From positions 2,046,001 through 2,110,000 of the forward strand of contig NW_026776913.1 of the NCBI RefSeq assembly GCF_030936135.1: a stretch of 64,000 bases of DNA, written 5' to 3'. A model generated the notes under the pieces. It saw nothing but the letters and a program-made list of their open reading frames with translations. It did not search any database and had not been told where the DNA came from. The translations under genes and the position numbers were made by a program. Positions 11,237-22,365 of this stretch are shown here, in pieces. The DNA comes from Gavia stellata. Lineage: Eukaryota; Chordata; Aves; Gaviiformes; Gaviidae. Position 1 is the first letter of the stretch, and every line of letters begins with the position of its first letter.

Positions 11237-11640
11237 TTTGAGTTACATGTTACAGGAATTAATTACTATAGCAGGAACCACCTGAACCAATGAAGGACAA
11301 GCCTTACAAGAAGCAGTGCAAGTGCAGCAGTGACCTGACCTGAGCTGGCTGTGGTGCCCAATAACTCCACGCGATACAACACCTCTTCTCTCCTGAGTGA
11401 CCACCATTAACAGATGGAGCCCAAAGTCACGGACTAAATGAACTCAATGGACATTTTATGGACATTTGTGGATATCTGTGGGCACTTTACAGGCATTTCA
11501 CAGGGGTGGTCCATAGACTAAGGGAATGATATCTGTGTACTATAGGAAAGGATGGGAAGGGTGATGGTAGGTAAGGAGAATGTATTGGATGGTGTGCTAC
11601 CTGAGTATGACATAAATGGTATGGAATAAGGGGTGAAGAA
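11237..11640 (+). other. ERVL-like 3' untranslated region and polypurine tract
   Basis: No reading frame of note and no env. The last bases (about 11623-11640, AATAAGGGGTGAAGAA) are purine-rich directly before the LTR start and fit a polypurine tract. Confidence 0.6.
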
Positions 11641-12033
11641 TGTGCTGGTTTTGGCTGGGATAGAGTTAATTTTCTTCATAGTAGCTAGTATGGGGCTTTT
11701 CTGCTTCTCACCCCACCCCGCCAGCGAGTAGGCTGGGGGTGCACAAGAAGTTGGGAGGGGACACATCTAGGACAGCTGACCCCAACTGACCAAAGGGATT
11801 TTCCATACCATGTGATGTCATGCTCAGTATAGAAACTAGGGGAAAAGCTGGCTGGGGGACCACTGCTTGGGCTGGGCATTGGTCAGAGGGTGGTGAGCAA
11901 TTGTTTTCATTTGTACCACTTGCCTTTCTTGTTTGTTGTTGTTGTTATTTTCCTTTTCATTACAATTTTTATTATTATTATCATTATTATTTCATTTTGC
12001 CTCATTTCACTTATTAAACTGTTATTAAACAGC
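11641..12033 (+). repeat. 3' LTR of the ERVL-like provirus, truncated and of different type
   Basis: The first ~190 bases match the 5' LTR except for a gap of about 85 bases. After the TATA-like position the sequence is unrelated to the 5' LTR: a GGGCATTGGTCAGAGGGTGG segment and a T-rich, TTATTA-rich run before ATTAAA. The expected end is missing. From about 12034 the sequence is OR 3'-flank DNA. Confidence 0.75.
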
Positions 12034-12926
12034 TGGGGTGAGAGGCTAGTGCTGGAAAAGGTGGTGGTTATTGGCTGGTGTGTGACGACTGCCCTGGGGC
12101 AGGTGCCCGGGGTGTCCAGTGAACACGGGCACAGGCCAGACCCTGCTCTGCTGGTCCTTCATGTCTCTCGCAGGAGCCCGGCTGTGCGATGACCCTGCTG
12201 TGTGCCCCCACCCTGCCCACTCACACACTTGAGCTGTTCACTGGAGTTTTCATCAGTGGGGCCACTTTCTTGGGCATGTTCTTGAGAGCAGCCTTGGAAC
12301 AAGTCCTAAGCCTTCAGGCTGTGCCCTGAGAAGATCACCTTTCTTTATGGAAACGCTGTTGTGGAGGCCAGCTCTGTCACAGAAGTGCCCGTTCCCTGTC
12401 CCTCCCTGTTTTCACAGGACTACCACATGGCAGGACTGTGCCCAAGCTGCCAGAGCACTCAGGCCTTACACCAATGCAAGGGCTGAGAAGAAGAGAGTAG
12501 AAGTGGGAAGTGAGCAGGTCTGGAGACACCAGGCACTGGTGCTCCCTGGCAGTGCTGCCGTGCTGGGATTCTTTTCCTCTCCGCCTCTGCACACCCGTAC
12601 TCACCCTGTAGCTCCAGAGAATGCCTCAAAGGAAGGATCTCAAAGAAGTCACTGAGGGGTTCTTAGTTTTGTTTAAACACACAGACAGCATGGCTCCTTA
12701 TTTACACAGACCCTGGGTAACACAAACGTTGGATAGACATATAATTACAAATGGCACAAATAATGACAATTCTTTATGGACAACATTGTGCAAAGTAAGA
12801 CAAAGCAAATAAACCCCAAACCCACAACCAAAGCCACCAAAAACTACAGAAGATGGGCTTGGCCTGTAATGAGTCACATTAGGAGTGATTTGCAGAAGAT
12901 GATAATAAGTTTATTGCTTTTGAAAA
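12034..12926 (-). repeat. 3' flank of OR-2 (duplicated OR cassette)
   Basis: 12034-12260 matches 60949-61150, and the remainder aligns in patches to the stretch before OR-5, in the same orientation. No gene is seen. A possible poly(A) signal for OR-2 (TTTATT on the plus strand) is at 12910-12915, very close to the stop. Confidence 0.7.
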
Positions 12927-13844
12927 TCATCCAGTCATCAGTTTCCACACTGCATCCTTGAGCTCCTGGTTCCTCATGCTGTAGATGAGGGGGTTCACTG
13001 CTGGAGGCACCACCGAGTACAGAAACGACACCAGCAGGTTCAGGGATGGGGAGGAGATGGAGGGGGGCTTCAGGTAGGCAAACGTGCCCGTGCAAATTAA
13101 GAGGGAGACCACAGCCAGGTGAGGGAGGCACGTGGAAAAGGCTTTATGTGGTCCCTGCTCAGAGGGGATCCTCAGCACAGCCCTCAAGATCTCCACGTAG
13201 GACAGCACAATGAAAAGAAAACAAAGAAAAGAAAAAAATAAAGTAAAAACAAGAAGCCCAACTTCCCTGAGGTAAGCATCTGAGCAGGAGAGATTTACAA
13301 TCTGTGGGATTTCACAGAAGAACTGGTCCACAGCATTGCCTTGGCAGAGTGGTAGTGAAAATGTATTGGCCGTATGCAGCAGAGAAGTGAGCAACCCACT
13401 GCCCCAGGCAGCTGCTGCCATGTGGACACAAGCTCTGCTGCCCAGGAGGGTCCCGTAGTGCAGGGGTTTGCAGATGGCAATGTAGCGGTCGTAGGACATG
13501 AAAGTGAGAAGGTAAAACTCTGCTGACGTGAAAAAGAGAAACAGAAATACTTGAGCAGCACATCCTGCATAGGAAATGGCCCTGGTGTCCCAGAGGGAAT
13601 TGGCCATGGCTTTGGGGACAGTGGTGGAGATGGAGCCCAGGTCGAGGAGGGAGAGATTGAGGAGGAAGAAGTACATGGGGCTGTGGAGGTGGTGGTCGCA
13701 GACTATGGTGGTGATGATGAGGCCATTGCCCAGGAGGGCAGCCAGGTAGATGCCCAGGAAGAGGCAGAAGTGCAAGAGCTGCAGCTCCCGCGTGTCTGCG
13801 AATGCCAGGAGGAGGAACTGGGTGATGGAGCTGCTGTTGGACAT
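12927..13844 (-). CDS. olfactory receptor OR-2, family-14-like, full length
   Basis: Complete 305-residue seven-helix odorant receptor in one exon. The ATG at 13844-13842 gives MSNSSSITQF with an N-glycosylation site, followed by GNGLIIT (helix 1), HSPMYFFLLNLSLLD (helix 2), MSYDRYIAICKPLHYG (end of helix 3), LSCSDAYLREV, SYVEILRAVLRIPS, KAFSTCLPHL (helix 6) and NPLIYSMRNQELKDA (helix 7). The start is supported by a splice acceptor about 23 bases upstream (pyrimidine run then CACAG), shared with OR-3, OR-4 and OR-5, so a non-coding first exon is likely. Helix 5 (VFTLFFSFLCFLF) differs most from the other copies. The gene belongs to a cassette directly repeated with OR-3 and inverted with OR-4. 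Confidence 0.95.
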   Translation of the reverse strand: MSNSSSITQFLLLAFADTRELQLLHFCLFLGIYLAALLGNGLIITTIVCDHHLHSPMYFFLLNLSLLDLGSISTTVPKAMANSLWDTRAISYAGCAAQVFLFLFFTSAEFYLLTFMSYDRYIAICKPLHYGTLLGSRACVHMAAAAWGSGLLTSLLHTANTFSLPLCQGNAVDQFFCEIPQIVNLSCSDAYLREVGLLVFTLFFSFLCFLFIVLSYVEILRAVLRIPSEQGPHKAFSTCLPHLAVVSLLICTGTFAYLKPPSISSPSLNLLVSFLYSVVPPAVNPLIYSMRNQELKDAVWKLMTG

Positions 13845-15832
13845 TGGCTATTTCTTAGTATGGGGCTCTGTGCACAAAAGGAAAAGACAGGAAGAATTAG
13901 GACATATTTCTCTGAGAAAAGCCACTCCAATTTTCACAAAAACACCACCACCACCACCCCCCCCCCCCAGTTGGAATGCATTTCCTTTCTCCCGTTTGTG
14001 CTGGCTGAGTGTGCTGTGAGGAGCAGGAGCTCTGCCCTTCTGCTGCTGAGGAGTCGGCTTTGCTCTGCTGCAGTGGGTACATGGGAGCTGACTTGTGACA
14101 GCTCCAATGTTCACAGGGGATGTAAAATGTAATCCACCTTTCATGTAAAAATTCAATATCTGCACTCATGTCTCAGAGGAACGTGGGCTGTGGCAGAGAG
14201 GCTTGGCATGTCTTTTTAATAATTTTGCCTGTGTTTTCTCACAGAGCTGCAGTATCCATCAGTCCCATTCCCATCTGCCCTGTGTTTTCATTTTGCTGCC
14301 TTGAAGATGCCTTCACACACAAATTACTCTTTTAAAAAAAACCCCAAACCTGGACTCTGATGAGACCAGAGGAATCCTGTTTCAAAGGACAGCTCTGAAA
14401 ACTCTTCTCCAGCCCAGCCCAGAGGTGGAGGTGTGATGGAGAGGGCAGGACACGACCCCTCCCAGAGAGAAGCAACTGCCTCTGTCAGGAGAGTGCCGAC
14501 CCCCAAGGAAAGGCTCCGCACTCCCAAGGATCCCACAGCAGAGCTGTGCCTTTCTGGGGGGCAGCTTGCAAGCCCTACAGGACAGGCAAAGCAGAGACTC
14601 GGGGGTCCCTCCGATGGGAGGTTCTACAGAGAGAGTCAGCTCATTGCCCCGCAGACAGTGCCCAGCAGACATCTGCAGGGAAACACAGAAAGAGAGCTGC
14701 CTGAGCGCACCCTCCCCCTGTGCTCGTTTGCAGTGTCCTCCCACTCCCCGTCCCTGTCTCTGCTGCCTGCAGCTGTCCCTGCCAGGAGCTGGTTCTCTGT
14801 CCCCTGTGTCTCCTCCCTGGCAGTGCTCACAGAGCCCATCCCACCCGCTGCCTGCTCAGCTCTGCCCTGCAGAGCCCTCCCTGCAGCAGGACACTGCCCA
14901 GGGGCATCTCTGGGTGTGCAGGCTCTGAGGGGAACATCAGACCAACCCTGGCGAGGCTGGAAAAGTGACCAGGAACAGAGGAACAGACTTGGAATTTCAG
15001 TGCCTCCTCCGGAAATGAGAGATTAATTTCTATGTGCCATCGCCCACCCAGACAACCCAGAGGAGAAGAGTGAAAGACCAGGATCCTTCCCTTTCAGGCA
15101 GCCCCTGCCTTGCTGTGCTTCCTGAAAAGTCTCCTGGGAAGATCCTGCAGTGATGTGGAGCTGTGAGCAGCCCTGACCCACACAGCACCCTCTCAACAGC
15201 AGAAGCACCCTGCCATTGCACTGGTCTCTCCTTCCACCCCCAGCTTCTCCCCACAGCGCCGTGGGGAGCTCCCCGGGCAGGCTGAGTGCTGACCCTGGCA
15301 GGCGGCAGAGTCCCTGCCCCAGCACCCAGCCCCGGGGGTGCAGGGACCCTGCTCGGAAGGACAGCCCTGGGCACCCCTGGCTGCACACCCACCTTCACAC
15401 CCTGCAGCCGTCCCTGGCAGAAGGCAGCCCTCATGCCCTGTCCCTCTCATGGTGCAGCAGGGAAGCCCTGCTCTGGAGCACCTCCTCCTCCTCTATACAG
15501 GAGTGACATTCCTGGGTACCATGCCAGCTTTACGAGAGCCCTCCATGAACTGCAGCTGCATTGCCCTGCACCCAGAGAATTACCGTGTCAAGGGCTGTGA
15601 AGATTTCTCCTCCAGTGAGCTCGCCTCTGTCCTCCCACCCCAGACTGCCTTTAACCTCTCTCTGCCTTGATCCTCTCCCCTCGGTGCCTGCAGGCAGTGC
15701 CCTCAGCCCTGCTGCGCTCTGCAGAGGAGCTGCTCCTGGGCAGAGCTGTCTCTCCTCAGCGCTGCCCGCTTGCCATGAGCTCCCTCTGTCCCAGGAGCCC
15801 GGCCCAGCTCAGCAGCAGAGGAGCAGCCCAAG
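13845..15832 (-). repeat. 5' flank of OR-2, duplicated cassette
   Basis: Closely matched by the reverse complement of 43092-45146 (upstream of OR-4), by 62951-64000 (upstream of OR-5) and, with more divergence, by 30450-32630 (upstream of OR-3). It holds the splice acceptor near the gene and a C-run at about 13957-13969 whose length differs between copies. Reading frames here run on both strands and are not retained between copies, so they are not genes. Confidence 0.8.
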
Positions 15833-16538
15833 GTGTTTTAATGACCCCTCGGGTGGGTTTGGTGCCCAGTCCATGAACCTCAGACAGGGAGAGGGAGTTG
15901 AAGAAACCTCTCAAGAAGTCAGTGTCTGATGCAATCTCCACTGTTTCTTGCAGTGTTAATGGGTCCCACGGAGGGACATTGCTGACAAAGCCTCCCCAGG
16001 GGCTGCTTAGAGCAGAAAACTCCGGGCAGTGATGACAAGTAGGCAAAGGCAATGTGAAGGAAGAGATTCTGAGTAACCCTGGATGTGTTACCTAAAGGCA
16101 AAGGGCCAAGCTCTGACCCCCAGCCCCTGGAAAGGGAGATCCGGTCCCTCACACATTGCTCAGGGCTCTTCCTGGGGCGGTGTGATGTGGGGATGGGCAA
16201 TGCCCAGGGCAGGACTACGGTAGGATACCTCCCAGGCTCCCAGGTGGGGAAGGGGAGGCAATGAGCCCCGAGTGCTGTAAGGACAAGGTGCTTCCTCATG
16301 GGTGTCAGTGGCAGAGACAACAGCCACAGCCGAGGAGGGAAAGAGCTGATCTCTGTTGGGGGCTTTTCCGACTTTCTTCGTCCCTCTCTCATCTCCACCA
16401 TTGGCTGTCCTACGGTCTCCCACACCTGCACCTCCTTCTCTGCAGGCTGTAGACATCCACCCTGCTACCCCACCTGGCTCTCACCTGAGCATCTTCCTTT
16501 ACTGACATCTCTCCATCCTTCCTCGTTGTCCCTTGCAA
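15833..16538 (+). repeat. module M, copy next to block P copy 2
   Basis: Repeated module recognised by GTTTTAATGACCCC at the start and GGGTCCCACGGAGGGACATT further in. It is nearly identical to 32625-33327 and diverged from 27300-27880 and from 48985-49740 and 58170-58930 inside the palindrome arms. No gene is seen. Confidence 0.75.
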
Positions 16539-19500
16539 CACAAAGCCTTGGGTTGATCCAGTCTCCTTCTGGGTGACTTCTTACACCACAGCACTGCCCT
16601 TCGAGTGACATTTCTCTTTCCTTGTGTCCAGTCTGGACCTCTCCAGCTGCACTTTGTGCTATAAGTTCTTTCTCATGCCGTTTCCCCCTACGAAAAAAAG
16701 ATTCCATCATCTCTGAAACCACCTTTCCAGCAGTCTCAGGCTAATCCTATACTGCTCTGAGTCTCTCTGCCACTGGGTCAATGCTGCCCAGGTCCCGCAG
16801 CCGCCCCACACAGGTCATGTGCACCCGGTCCCGTACCCCATCTTGGCAGACCTGCACTCGACACTCACTAGTTCCTCCTGACTTCTCCAAACTGGGGAGC
16901 CGCCCTCTGGGACACACCCATGTGTGTGGAGCCACACCAGTGCTGAGTCAAGGGGGATGATCACTCAAGTTGTCTGGGTGGCCCACACTCCTCCTAACAC
17001 AGCCCCACGTGCAGCTGCCCTTGTTCATAGGGACCTTATGCTACTGGTTGTAGGGCATCCCTCGTAGTGACCAGGTCCTTCTCCTCAGCTGCTCACGTCC
17101 CAGCCTGTCCTGATGTAGTGGGTTATTTTCCCCTCGCCCCCCACCACTGCAGCTCGGATGCAGAAATGTTGAACCATACGACTGTCACAGAGTTCCTTCT
17201 CTTGGGCTTCCCCTCCCTCCACCATCAGGAGTCCCTCATGGCAATAGCTCTCCTGGCTTCGTACCTGGTGATCTTAGGGGCAAACCTGCCGATCATCCCC
17301 TCGTTCTTGCTGAAAGAGAACTCCACAGTCCCACGTACTTTTTCCCCTGTAACCTCTCCTGTTTGGAGGTTTTCATCACCATATCCATCATACCCAAAGC
17401 CGTAGAAAACTTGTGCATGGCCAGCAAATCCATGTCCTGCCCAGGCTGCTTAACTCAGTGCTACTTCTCCTCCCTTCTGGACTGCATCTTCATGTATGTC
17501 CAGCCTTCAAGTCACCTCATTTCCTGAAACAAGGCAGTGGCCCTTCTCAACACACTGCCAACTCCTTTGCTGAGTCCCTTTGTTTTCAGCCTCAGGAATC
17601 AGCTGATGGAAGATGCTCTCAAGGCAGGTTTCAAGAGAAGTGGGATAATCTTCAGAAACCGCTTTTCCACCTCAGAAGAGGTGTTGTAAGTGGATTTTGA
17701 AAGGGGAGAGGGGTGGGGAGGGCAAACACATGGTTATGATGCATCTGCAGAAATGAGACCTCTCCTTCTTAGCAGTGTAAGATCTCCTTAATCGAATATC
17801 ACACCAGACTCTCTTCTGCAACACGTCATCATAAGACGATCCGACATAGCAATGCCTTTCAAATGACCTACAAGCACTTTACAAACCCTGGTGAATACCA
17901 CAGTGGCATTTTCTAAGCGTGCAAACCAAGACAGAGAGCAACAAGCAGAGGACTTCATCCCTCCATGGCACACCCAATTCTCAACAAGCTTCACCCTCCT
18001 CCAGTTCTCATGCAACTGCGCCTTCCTCCTAAATCTGGTTTCCTGATTATTTTGGTGGCAGATCTTTGCTGAACCTCTTAGTCTTTAGGAAATGACAGAA
18101 AATAGGTGGAACACAATGAAGAGAACAATAACAGCTTGCTTTCTGGACCAAGTGGCACTTACATCTCTGTTAACCTCCTGGTCAGAACAAAAACATGCCT
18201 GAAATTCAGTCCAGTTGAACTGTTGAGAATGACCTCTCTTCTAATTTGATCCAGAATCTGGAATATTGGTCAGGAATGTAGTTTGGAGTAACAGTGCACC
18301 TGTCTCCTGATCACGTATGGTGAAGTAAATGTCCAGTCCTTGACACAATGCTCCCAGAGCCAATACTTCAGCTAATCCAGCACAGTCAGTGGAATTAGCT
18401 TGTTCAGACATAGACTTTTATAACTTTAATGTCTAAAAAGATGAGTTCATTCTCTGGCCTCCTTTGATAGCGGGGAAGGGTCAGCACTCTAGAAGGTGAT
18501 ATCATCTCCTCCTACAGTGGTCTTCAGGAGAACTGTACTTAGCATAGACTTGGCAGCTTCGTTTTCCCATAGGTAATGCCAAGTGCCCTGAGCCACATAC
18601 CGGGCAACGCGTGGTCGTTTGCACAAGGGAGGGACTCTTGCTCAGCAGAGCCATCCTTTGAAGACCTGAGGGTTACAATTGTTCCTTAAAGTCTCTCCAA
18701 AATTAAAAGGAAACCTGTCCTCTTCTCTAATCCCTGTCACAGTGTTGCCATTTAGTGCCAGTGGCTCTTTGCACAGTGGCAGCTATGAAGTGAGACCATG
18801 TGTCTTGGTACAGTCCTGTCCTGCCTGTCTTCTCATTCCAGCTCCCTCTTCCCTCTTTCCTTAGATACCCTCTCTGTGTCCTTGACACTGCTGAACCCAG
18901 ATACAGGCAGCGTGGTGGTCAGTGCAGTCAGAGCTGTGGGGCATAAGCTAATGGGCACTCACACACCTCAGTGGACAGGCAGAGGTTGGGGCAGAGTGTA
19001 TGGAGCCAGGGTGCCAAGACATGCCCCTTATGTTCTCAACTCTCTTAATCTCTCGCTGTCTCTTTCTCCATCTTGCTCGTATCTTAGGGATCCATCTCAA
19101 TCCCTCAGCTCTCTCACAGTTGTCTCTCAGCCATCTACATGGGATGTGATTTAGAGCGAGCAGTGAATCTGAGGCACCCTCCCCATGGAAGCACCTTCAG
19201 GACCAACGCAGCCCAGTGTAGGTGGGGTGAATGACTGAGTAAAAGGGCTCCTCCATTCCAGGAGCTCTCTGGGCTGTCTAGGTGACTGCCTCGGCCATCT
19301 CCAACTCACTGTAAAGGTAAACAGTTTGAGAAAGTTCTTCCTCAGGGTGAAGATCAGTCTATGGCACAATGCGTTGCCCTAAAGGCTTTTTTGCATGATG
19401 GAGTTTTTCTGTCGGGCACCTCTTTCTGTTGCTTGAAAGCGGGACTTGGCTAACGCCTTTGCCGGGTACTGCGGGGAATAACTTCCTGCATCATAATGTA

Positions 19501-19855
19501 ATGTGAGCAAATGAACATTCTCTCTCATTCCACAGAAATAGGCACCTCAGTGCGGCAACTCATCTCTCTAATGAGAGGAGGTTCTTCCAAGAAGAGCAGT
19601 TTGTCCCTCTCAAAGAACCTGTTCCTGCCCTTTCACGAGGAATGGAGCCTCTAAGCCAAGTGTGAATTCAGTCAGAGGAGGGAAAACCGCCATGTTGTCT
19701 CTGGCAGTGACTCCTTCCCGATTCCTTTGTACAACAAACACAGAAGCGCACACCCTTCCTCAGGTTCCCTGCCTGCCAAGAAGGTCCTACAGCACTTCAT
19801 GGAGAAAGAGGAATGGGACAAGCGGACATGACCAGTGGAGTTCCTCCTCCTGCTG
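16539..19855 (+). repeat. duplicated block P, copy 2
   Basis: Same content as copy 1, without its extra ~630 bases. It ends where copy 1 is cut by the ERVL-like LTR; here the sequence runs on into CR1 DNA. Confidence 0.85.
17166..17689 (+). pseudogene. olfactory receptor pseudogene of the second type, copy 2
   Basis: Same structure as 2216-2724: OR N-terminus and helix 1 from the ATG at 17166, loss of frame before helix 2, helices 3-6 deleted, helix 7 present (FSLRNQLMEDAL). Here the last frame runs to TAA at 17687-17689. It cannot encode a receptor. Confidence 0.85.
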
Positions 19856-19899
19856 GGACTGAGTAATGTTCCCAAGCTTCAGGTGCCTCTCTTTCTCCT

Positions 19900-20460
19900 C
19901 TCCCTTGAGATTTGGAACGTTTCCAGGGATGGGGCATCTACCACCTCTCTGAGCAACCTGTTTCACCATCCTCGTCATAAAAGATTTCTTCCTTATAGCT
20001 GGTCTAATTCTATCCTCTCTTAGTTTAAAACCATTAGCCCTTGTCCTATTGCAACAGGCCCTGCTAAAATGTTTGTCCCCATCTTTCTTATAAGTCCTCT
20101 TTAAGCATTGAAAGGCTGCGATAAGGTGTACGCGGAGCCTTCTCTTCTCCAGGCTAAACAGCCTTTCTTCATAGGAGAAGTGTTCCATCCATATGATCAT
20201 TTTTGTGGCCTCCTCTGGAACTGCTCCAACAGGTCTGTGTCTTTCCTGTGCTGAGGGCTCCAGAGCTGGATGCAGGACTCCAGGTGGGGTCTCACCAGCG
20301 CAGAGTAGAGGGGCAGAATCACCTCCCTCGACCTGCTGGCCTCACTTCTTTTGATGCAGCCCAGGATATGGTTGGCCTTCTGGGCTGTGAGCGCACATTG
20401 CCGGCTCATGTCCGGCTTTTCATCCCCCAGTAGCCCCAAGTCCTTCTCGCAGGGCTGCTC
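19900..20460 (-). mobile_element. CR1 3' fragment
   Basis: The minus strand encodes the C-terminus of the CR1 reverse transcriptase ORF ([19 protein letters not shown], then an LFSLEKRRLR segment near 20150) with frameshifts. 5'-truncated, as most CR1 copies are. The left boundary is approximate. Confidence 0.85.
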
Positions 20461-20514
20461 TCAATAAGGCAGTTTGGCTCCCTTGTCTTCATTCCCTCCC
20501 ATCAGGAATTTATG

Positions 20515-20880
20515 TGCTCCAATAAGGCCCCTCTGAGCCTGTTCTTCTCCAGACTGAACAGTCCTAGATCTCTCAGCCTTTCCTCCTGTGGAAGATGCTG
20601 TAGTCCCTTAAACCATTTGTGGTTTCACCAGTGCAGAGGAGAGGGGAAAGACCACCTCCCTCCATCTGCCAGCAATGTTCTCCCTAATGCAGCCCAGGAG
20701 GCTGTTGGCCTTTGCTGCAGGGGTGCATTGCTGGCTCATGCTCAGCAGCTTGTCCTCGGGACCCCCAATCCTTCTCGGCGTGGACGCTATCTAGCTGGTC
20801 AGCCCCCAGCATGATGTCCACAGTGTGGCTGGATCACAGGCTTTCCTCCCCCAGGGCCATTCTCAGCAGCAGCTTGTCCT
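20515..20880 (-). mobile_element. second, older CR1 fragment
   Basis: The stretch CTGTTCTTCTCCAGACTGAACAG with following TCTCAGCCTTTCCTCCTG repeats the CR1 3' region already seen at 19900-20460, so this is a separate copy in the same orientation. No frame is left. Confidence 0.65.
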
Positions 20881-20884
20881 TCTT

Positions 20885-21953
20885 CAAGAATCACAGAATC
20901 ATTAAGGTTGGAAAAGACCTGTAAGATCATCAAGTCCAACCATGAACCCAAAACCACCACACCCAGTAAACCATGTCCCGCAGTGCCACATCTACTTGTT
21001 TTTTGAACACCTCCAGTGATGGTGACTCCACCACTTCCCTAGGCAGCCTGTTCCAATGCTTCACCACTTTCTCAGTAAAGAACTTTTTCCAGAAAGCTCC
21101 TTGTTCAGCCAGGCCGGTCGTCTTCCCTGCTGGCTCTTCTTATGGCACATGGGGACTGCCTGCTCCTGCACCTTCAAGATTTCCTTCTTGAAGAATGTCC
21201 AGCCTTCCTGGGCCCCTTTGCCCTTCAGGACCGTCTCCCAAGGGACCCTCTCAACCAGTGTCCTGAACAGGCCGAAGTCTGCCCTCCGCAAGTCCATCGT
21301 AGTGGTATTGCTGAACCCCGTCCTCACTCGGCCAAGAATTGAGAATTCTATCATTTCATGGTCGCTAAGCCCAAGATGGCCTCCGACCTTCACTTCTCCC
21401 ACCAGACCCTCTCTGTTTGTAACAGCAGGTCAAGTAGGGCTCTTCCCCTGGTAGGCTCCCTTACCAGCTGTGTCAGGAAGTTATCTTCCACACACTCCAG
21501 AAACCTCCAGGACTGTTTCCTCTCTGCTGTGTTGTATTTCCAGCAGACATCTGGTAAGTTGAAGTCCCCCACAAGAACAAGGGCTTGCGACTGTGAGACT
21601 TCTGCCAGTCATTTGTAGAACGCTTCATCGCTTCTTCGCCCTGGTTGGGTGGTCTATAACAGACCCCCAGCAGGAATATCCGCCTTCGCCCTCATCCTTA
21701 CCCATAAGCATTCAACCCTGTCATCACAATCATCGAGCTCTATACAATCAAAGCACTCCTTGACGTACAGAGCCACCCCACTGCCTCTCCTCCTTGCCTA
21801 TCCTCCTGAAGAGTTTATAGCCCTCCATCGCAGCACTCCAGTCATGCGAGTCGTCCCACCATGTTTCTGTGATGGCGACTACGTCATAGCTGTCCCGCTG
21901 CACAATGGCTTCCAGCTCCTCCTGTTTGCTGCCCATGCTGCGTGCATTGGTGT
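20885..21953 (-). mobile_element. CR1 with internal deletion
   Basis: The 3' end (AATCACAGAATCATTAAGGTTGG at the left edge) is joined to the 5' endonuclease part of CR1 ORF2 on the minus strand: VVAITETWWDDSHDW near 21870, MGDFNLPDVCWKYN near 21560 and the GLSDHEMIEFSIL segment near 21370. The reverse transcriptase core is missing. The right edge is interrupted by the ERVK-like LTR at about 21954. Confidence 0.85.
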
Positions 21954-22365
21954 TGACACAGAAGTCACGGACAACAACACGACGACCTATATGATCAGGT
22001 TGATGCCAACTTTATTGCGCGGATAGCGCAGTTAATATACATTCTGTTATCACATTACATGCGCCGTCGGCATTATGATTGGTTTTCAGCAAGCAAACAC
22101 GCGACTCTAAGCATTCTACCCTTGGTTAAAGCTAGCTGTCCATGGGAACGTGGCTCCTGCCTAAATCCTGGCTGAAGTTCTGTCTTTATCATGATTTCCT
22201 CCCTTTTCTCACAGAGCATTCATGTTGCCCAAAAGTAACCTTTCAGCCCATATCATTGTCTGCTCATAACCTCTGAGTCCAGAGGCCTACATACAAGTTA
22301 AGTACAGATTTTCAGTGCTTGGAGTGTTCACAGGATTTCCATTTCTTACCAGAAAATCTCCCACA
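21954..22365 (-). repeat. 3' LTR of the ERVK-like provirus
   Basis: On the minus strand it starts TGTGGGAGATTTTCTGG directly after a polypurine tract and ends near TTCTGTGTCA. It contains an AATAAA signal (22016-22011). Length about 412 bases. The start is duplicated at 26330. Confidence 0.8.

Larger units (their letters stand above)
5539..12033 (+). mobile_element. ERVL-like (class III) endogenous retrovirus, env-less
   Basis: Provirus with 5' LTR, primer-binding site, gag-pro, pol and a partial 3' LTR in the plus orientation. No env frame exists between the integrase end (11236) and the 3' LTR (11641), as is usual for ERVL elements. Pol has two in-frame stops, and the gag-pro/pol junction is out of frame. 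The left side sits in block P at a point that is continuous in copy 2 (near 19850). The right side is not block P but OR 3'-flank DNA, so no target duplication can be found. Confidence 0.9.

Noticed and set aside
12034-12260. Possible continuation of the ERVL-like 3' LTR
   Set aside because: Matches the OR 3' flank at 60949-61150, which has no LTR next to it.
13295-13844. Frames on both strands inside OR genes, e.g. a Glu-rich antisense frame at 13551-14132 and its counterparts
   Set aside because: Shadows of the OR coding sequence; present wherever an OR is.
14382-15929. Many frames of 100-200 codons upstream of OR-2 and in the matching flanks (31100-32600, 43500-44650)
   Set aside because: GC-rich flank DNA with few stops; frames run on all strands and change between copies.
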